Shown here one piece after another: positions 61,522 to 64,000 of a DNA stretch of 64,000 nucleotides. The position numbers and the translations under genes are program-made. The stretch is from the NCBI RefSeq assembly GCF_030719035.1, contig NZ_CP132203.1:4172501-4236500 (forward strand). Direction: 5' to 3'. Every line of letters begins with the position of its first letter. Within the stretch, counting starts at the first letter, position 1. The DNA is from Hahella sp. HNIBRBA332 (GTDB lineage: Bacteria > Pseudomonadota > Gammaproteobacteria > Pseudomonadales > Oleiphilaceae). The notes under the pieces are model-generated. The model made no database searches, had not been told where the DNA came from, and was given only the letters and a program-made list of their open reading frames with translations.

Positions 61522-62889
61522 TCAACTCGCCGCTCTCTCCGGCGGCGTCGCCTCTCTGACAAGTGGCTCCTCGCCCCGCACCCAGGACGCCAGGGTCATC
61601 TGCCCAAGCGATGCTTCCATTGCCGCCGTCACGCCCTTGGCGATAGCGTCCACGGACTTATCCGAATACAACGAAGCAGGCAGACTGTGCTCCGGCGAAC
61701 GCAGCACGTGCATCAATTCCGCCAGGGTAATGCGGTCTAAAGGACGGGCGGGAATCAGTGAGTCCGCTTCATCTCCCATAATGGCCAACACGCCCTTCTT
61801 CAATAGCTTGTCGATGATGCGCTGTATCGTATCGGGGCCTACCGACAAGGTATCCTCCAGATCAGAGATGCTCTCACCACCTCCCTGCTGATCGAACTTT
61901 TTCGCCACCTTGTACACCAGAGCAAGTCCCGTCCGCTCGTCAATCACCGCACAGGGATGCACCCGCCGCTGCCGGGTGATCTGATGGGAATGCTGGGCGT
62001 AAAACGCCACTGACGCTCCCATCAACAGGATAAGCCAGGAGATATACAGCCAGATCAGAACCAGGATGCCCACCGCAAACCCCGAATAGATCGCCTCGTA
62101 ATTGGACGTGCCGACAACGAATTTGGCAAACACATAGCCCGTTGTCTGCCAGGCGATCCCAGCGCCTAAGCCGCCAATGAACGCATACCGGGTGCGCACT
62201 TTGGTATTGGGAATAAAGCGATACATGAAGGTGAACAGCGCCACGATGATGACATAAGGCGCCATCCGGGTGGCGAGTGCGAACAGGCGTCCAAAGGGCT
62301 CAATGCTCAAAACGGTTTGCGCCACGTCCGTGCCCACCAATGTCGCTGTAGCGCCCATGGCGGAAAACGCCAGTAACGGACCGATGACGATGACGCTGAG
62401 GTAAGAACTAAAGCGCTGCGCCAGAGAACGAATCTGCGACACCCGCCAGATTTCGTTAAAGGAGCGCTCCACTTTCTGCACCAGAGAGATAACCGTATAG
62501 ATCAATAACCCCAGGCCCACCGACCCCAACACGCCGACCTTGACGTTGTCGACGAATGCGAGCACGTTCTGCACCAGTTCTGGCCCTTTTTCCCCGAACG
62601 CCTGGAAAACATTTTCCAGCAACGGTTCCAGCTGATTATGAACGCCAAATCCTTTCAATACGGAAAAACTCAGCGCTAACAACGGCACAATGGAAAGCAG
62701 AGTTGTGTACACCAGCCCCATGGCGTGCAGTGTGACATGGCCAAATAACACATCGCGCACCACCGCAAACAGGACCCGCGCACTGTGCCACAACACTCGC
62801 ATGAAGCCGCCTGCAGCGCCGCCGGTTTCATTTTCCCAAAGCCAGCGATCCAATCGCGACACCCAGGTTTCTATCGTCGCTTTACTCAT
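61522..62889 (-). CDS. YihY/BrkB family membrane protein with C-terminal winged-helix-like region
   Basis: 455 residues. About six membrane segments lie in residues 30-300 (VYTTLLSIVPLLALSFSVL, GSVGLGLLIYTVISLV, YVIIVALFTFMYRFIPN and GFAVGILVLIWLYISWLILL). The pattern is that of YihY (formerly called RNase BN). The C-terminal about 150 residues (EDTLSVGPDTIQRIIDKLLKK) are cytosolic and helix-turn-helix-like. Function is unknown. Confidence 0.9.
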   Translation of the reverse strand: MSKATIETWVSRLDRWLWENETGGAAGGFMRVLWHSARVLFAVVRDVLFGHVTLHAMGLVYTTLLSIVPLLALSFSVLKGFGVHNQLEPLLENVFQAFGEKGPELVQNVLAFVDNVKVGVLGSVGLGLLIYTVISLVQKVERSFNEIWRVSQIRSLAQRFSSYLSVIVIGPLLAFSAMGATATLVGTDVAQTVLSIEPFGRLFALATRMAPYVIIVALFTFMYRFIPNTKVRTRYAFIGGLGAGIAWQTTGYVFAKFVVGTSNYEAIYSGFAVGILVLIWLYISWLILLMGASVAFYAQHSHQITRQRRVHPCAVIDERTGLALVYKVAKKFDQQGGGESISDLEDTLSVGPDTIQRIIDKLLKKGVLAIMGDEADSLIPARPLDRITLAELMHVLRSPEHSLPASLYSDKSVDAIAKGVTAAMEASLGQMTLASWVRGEEPLVREATPPERAAS

Positions 62890-63268
62890 AGTTGCTCTCG
62901 TCTTGCGCCGAATTCAGACATATCAGGTTGTTCAAAAGCAGCCATCCTGTGTTGTTTTCTCCAAATTGTAGCCGCCACCCCGCACACACCGCCATGCAGG
63001 CAGCGCTCGCCATCGCATGGCGTACGTATGACATAAAAGTGAACGTCTTGAAAGGCTTGTTGGAAAAGCCCGGTAAAAACATTGTATATCAATGGGCTGG
63101 TTCGTATGTACGCCAAAAGTCCTGCTCCCAATGGCGGAGCGCTAGCGACTTGATAGAGACGGACTAACGTTGCATGGCGCAGGCGAAAACAGGAAAACGG
63201 GGGCCTTCAGATAGCACCCGCTATATATAGCCAGCCCACGCAATAAAGCGACCATTTTCTATTAGGCT
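62890..63268. other. Intergenic region with no recognised gene
   Basis: About 380 bases between two leftward genes. I see no convincing ORF, RNA gene or repeat. A short TATATATA run at 63221-63228 is the only notable composition. Confidence 0.45.
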
Positions 63269-63688
63269 CTATTCGCCCCAAATAGTCGCTACGACTTTTC
63301 TCACGCCGCCATGATTGCGGTGTTCGCAGAGATATATGCCTTGCCATGTTCCGAGATTAAAACGTCCATCAGTGATCGGCAGACTAACGCTGCTCCCCAA
63401 CAGGCTGGATTTAAGATGAGCCGGCATATCATCGGAGCCTTCATCAAGGTGCCGATAATAAGGTTCATTTTCTGGAACCGCACGATTGAAATAACTTTCA
63501 AAATCCTGGCGAACGGTTGGGTCCGCATTTTCATTTATCGTCAATGAAGCGGAAGTATGCTTTATAAAGAGCTGCATCATCCCAACTCTGAATGTCTTGA
63601 GTTCCGGAAGTTCTCGTACTATTTCATCAGTAATCAAATGAAAGCCCCGTTGCCTGGGCTTCAAGCGTATTTCTTTCTGCAGCCACAT
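63269..63688 (-). CDS. YjbQ/UPF0047 family protein
   Basis: 139 residues, the standard length. LFIKHTSASLTINENADPTVRQD carries the conserved His-Thr-Ser-Ala core, and MPAHLKSSLLGSSVSLPI with GIYLCEHRNHGG gives the His-rich C-terminal motif. Members have been reported to have thiamine-phosphate synthase-like activity, but the physiological role is unsettled. Confidence 0.93.
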   Translation of the reverse strand: MWLQKEIRLKPRQRGFHLITDEIVRELPELKTFRVGMMQLFIKHTSASLTINENADPTVRQDFESYFNRAVPENEPYYRHLDEGSDDMPAHLKSSLLGSSVSLPITDGRFNLGTWQGIYLCEHRNHGGVRKVVATIWGE

Positions 63689-64000
63689 ATATCCGCCATC
63701 TCAACTCATATTGCTCCAAATGGGAACTTTACCACAGGCCAACAGCGAACGCCTGACGTTCCTTAAGCGTTCCCGCTTCCCGCTTTTTTACAAGCGCCAG
63801 TTCTCCTGAATATACGGTTTGTTCTATATCGGCAGCCGTCTTAAGCGGTATGTAGGTTGGATTTAGGTTCGAGATATTGGAAACAAGCTTTCCAGTTTTT
63901 GGTCTGGATAGATTAATCCAATTCGCCTTTTCCTACGTAAGCTGGCGCCAGCGTGTAAATGGCGAATTTCAACGTCCCTACATAAATTTGAAACATCACT
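63689..64000. other. Right edge, no supported gene
   Basis: A minus-strand frame is open from the window edge to a stop at 63863 (46 codons, ending LFPISRT). It could be the C terminus of a gene starting outside the window, but its composition gives no support. Nothing else was recognised. Confidence 0.3.

Noticed and set aside
63863..64000. C-terminal fragment of a gene entering from the right edge on the minus strand.
   Set aside because: Forty-six open codons at a window edge are not enough, and no motif was recognised.

Overview
The window looks like a chromosomal segment of a marine gammaproteobacterium, most like Hahella or related Oceanospirillales. This is judged from gene content and protein flavour only; no database was searched. 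Support comes from the epd-pgk-fba-tkt block, a metK-ahcY-metF block, DUF445, DUF748 and YihY membrane proteins, DNA polymerase II, and many secreted enzymes with clear signal peptides. Most genes are ordinary chromosomal genes. No insertion sequence, integrase, prophage, CRISPR array or ordinary tRNA/rRNA gene was recognised.

Layout. 0-5.3 kb: end of a GreAB-like gene, a secreted M28 peptidase, a crotonase-family enzyme, and a four-cysteine Fe-S-type regulator facing a VOC protein across two matching palindromes. 5.4-8.5 kb: a Ro60 (Rsr, TROVE) gene followed on the same strand by ten Y-RNA-like units. 9-19 kb: a diheme oxidoreductase, a glycosyltransferase/esterase pair, a repeat-rich secreted protein, and a LysR/amidase pair. 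19.2-21.3 kb: a GH19 peptidoglycan-hydrolase-like gene followed by two paralogous lipoproteins resembling XAC2610-type immunity proteins. 21-34 kb: polB, housekeeping and envelope genes. 35-39 kb: a tandem pair of secreted parallel beta-helix proteins and a response regulator. 39-47 kb: an OmpA-like lipoprotein, a hydrolase and the carbon-metabolism cluster. 47-52 kb: a SahR-like regulator and the SAM-cycle genes. 52-64 kb: a GGDEF/EAL protein, bioA-rsmE, large membrane proteins and YjbQ.

The standout system is Ro60 with its RNAs. Read on the minus strand, 6726 to 5393 holds six long units. Each has a T arm, then a closed acceptor-like hairpin, then a D arm: a circularly permuted tRNA mimic hung on a helix carrying the Ro-binding signature GNCGAAUG/UUGUC. 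Interleaved are four short units that have the Ro-type stem but no tRNA-like module. The array is three copies of a cassette (long, short, long, attenuator-like hairpin element) plus a terminal long unit; in the third cassette the second long unit has lost its tRNA-like module. The leader of the Ro gene carries a miniature of the same Ro-binding hairpin directly against its Shine-Dalgarno, which suggests translational autoregulation. A near-consensus sigma-54 promoter lies upstream. Together these suggest a stress-induced Ro60 RNP that counts its own free protein against a large pool of diverse Y RNAs. The RNA folds were read by eye; the regulatory model is inference.
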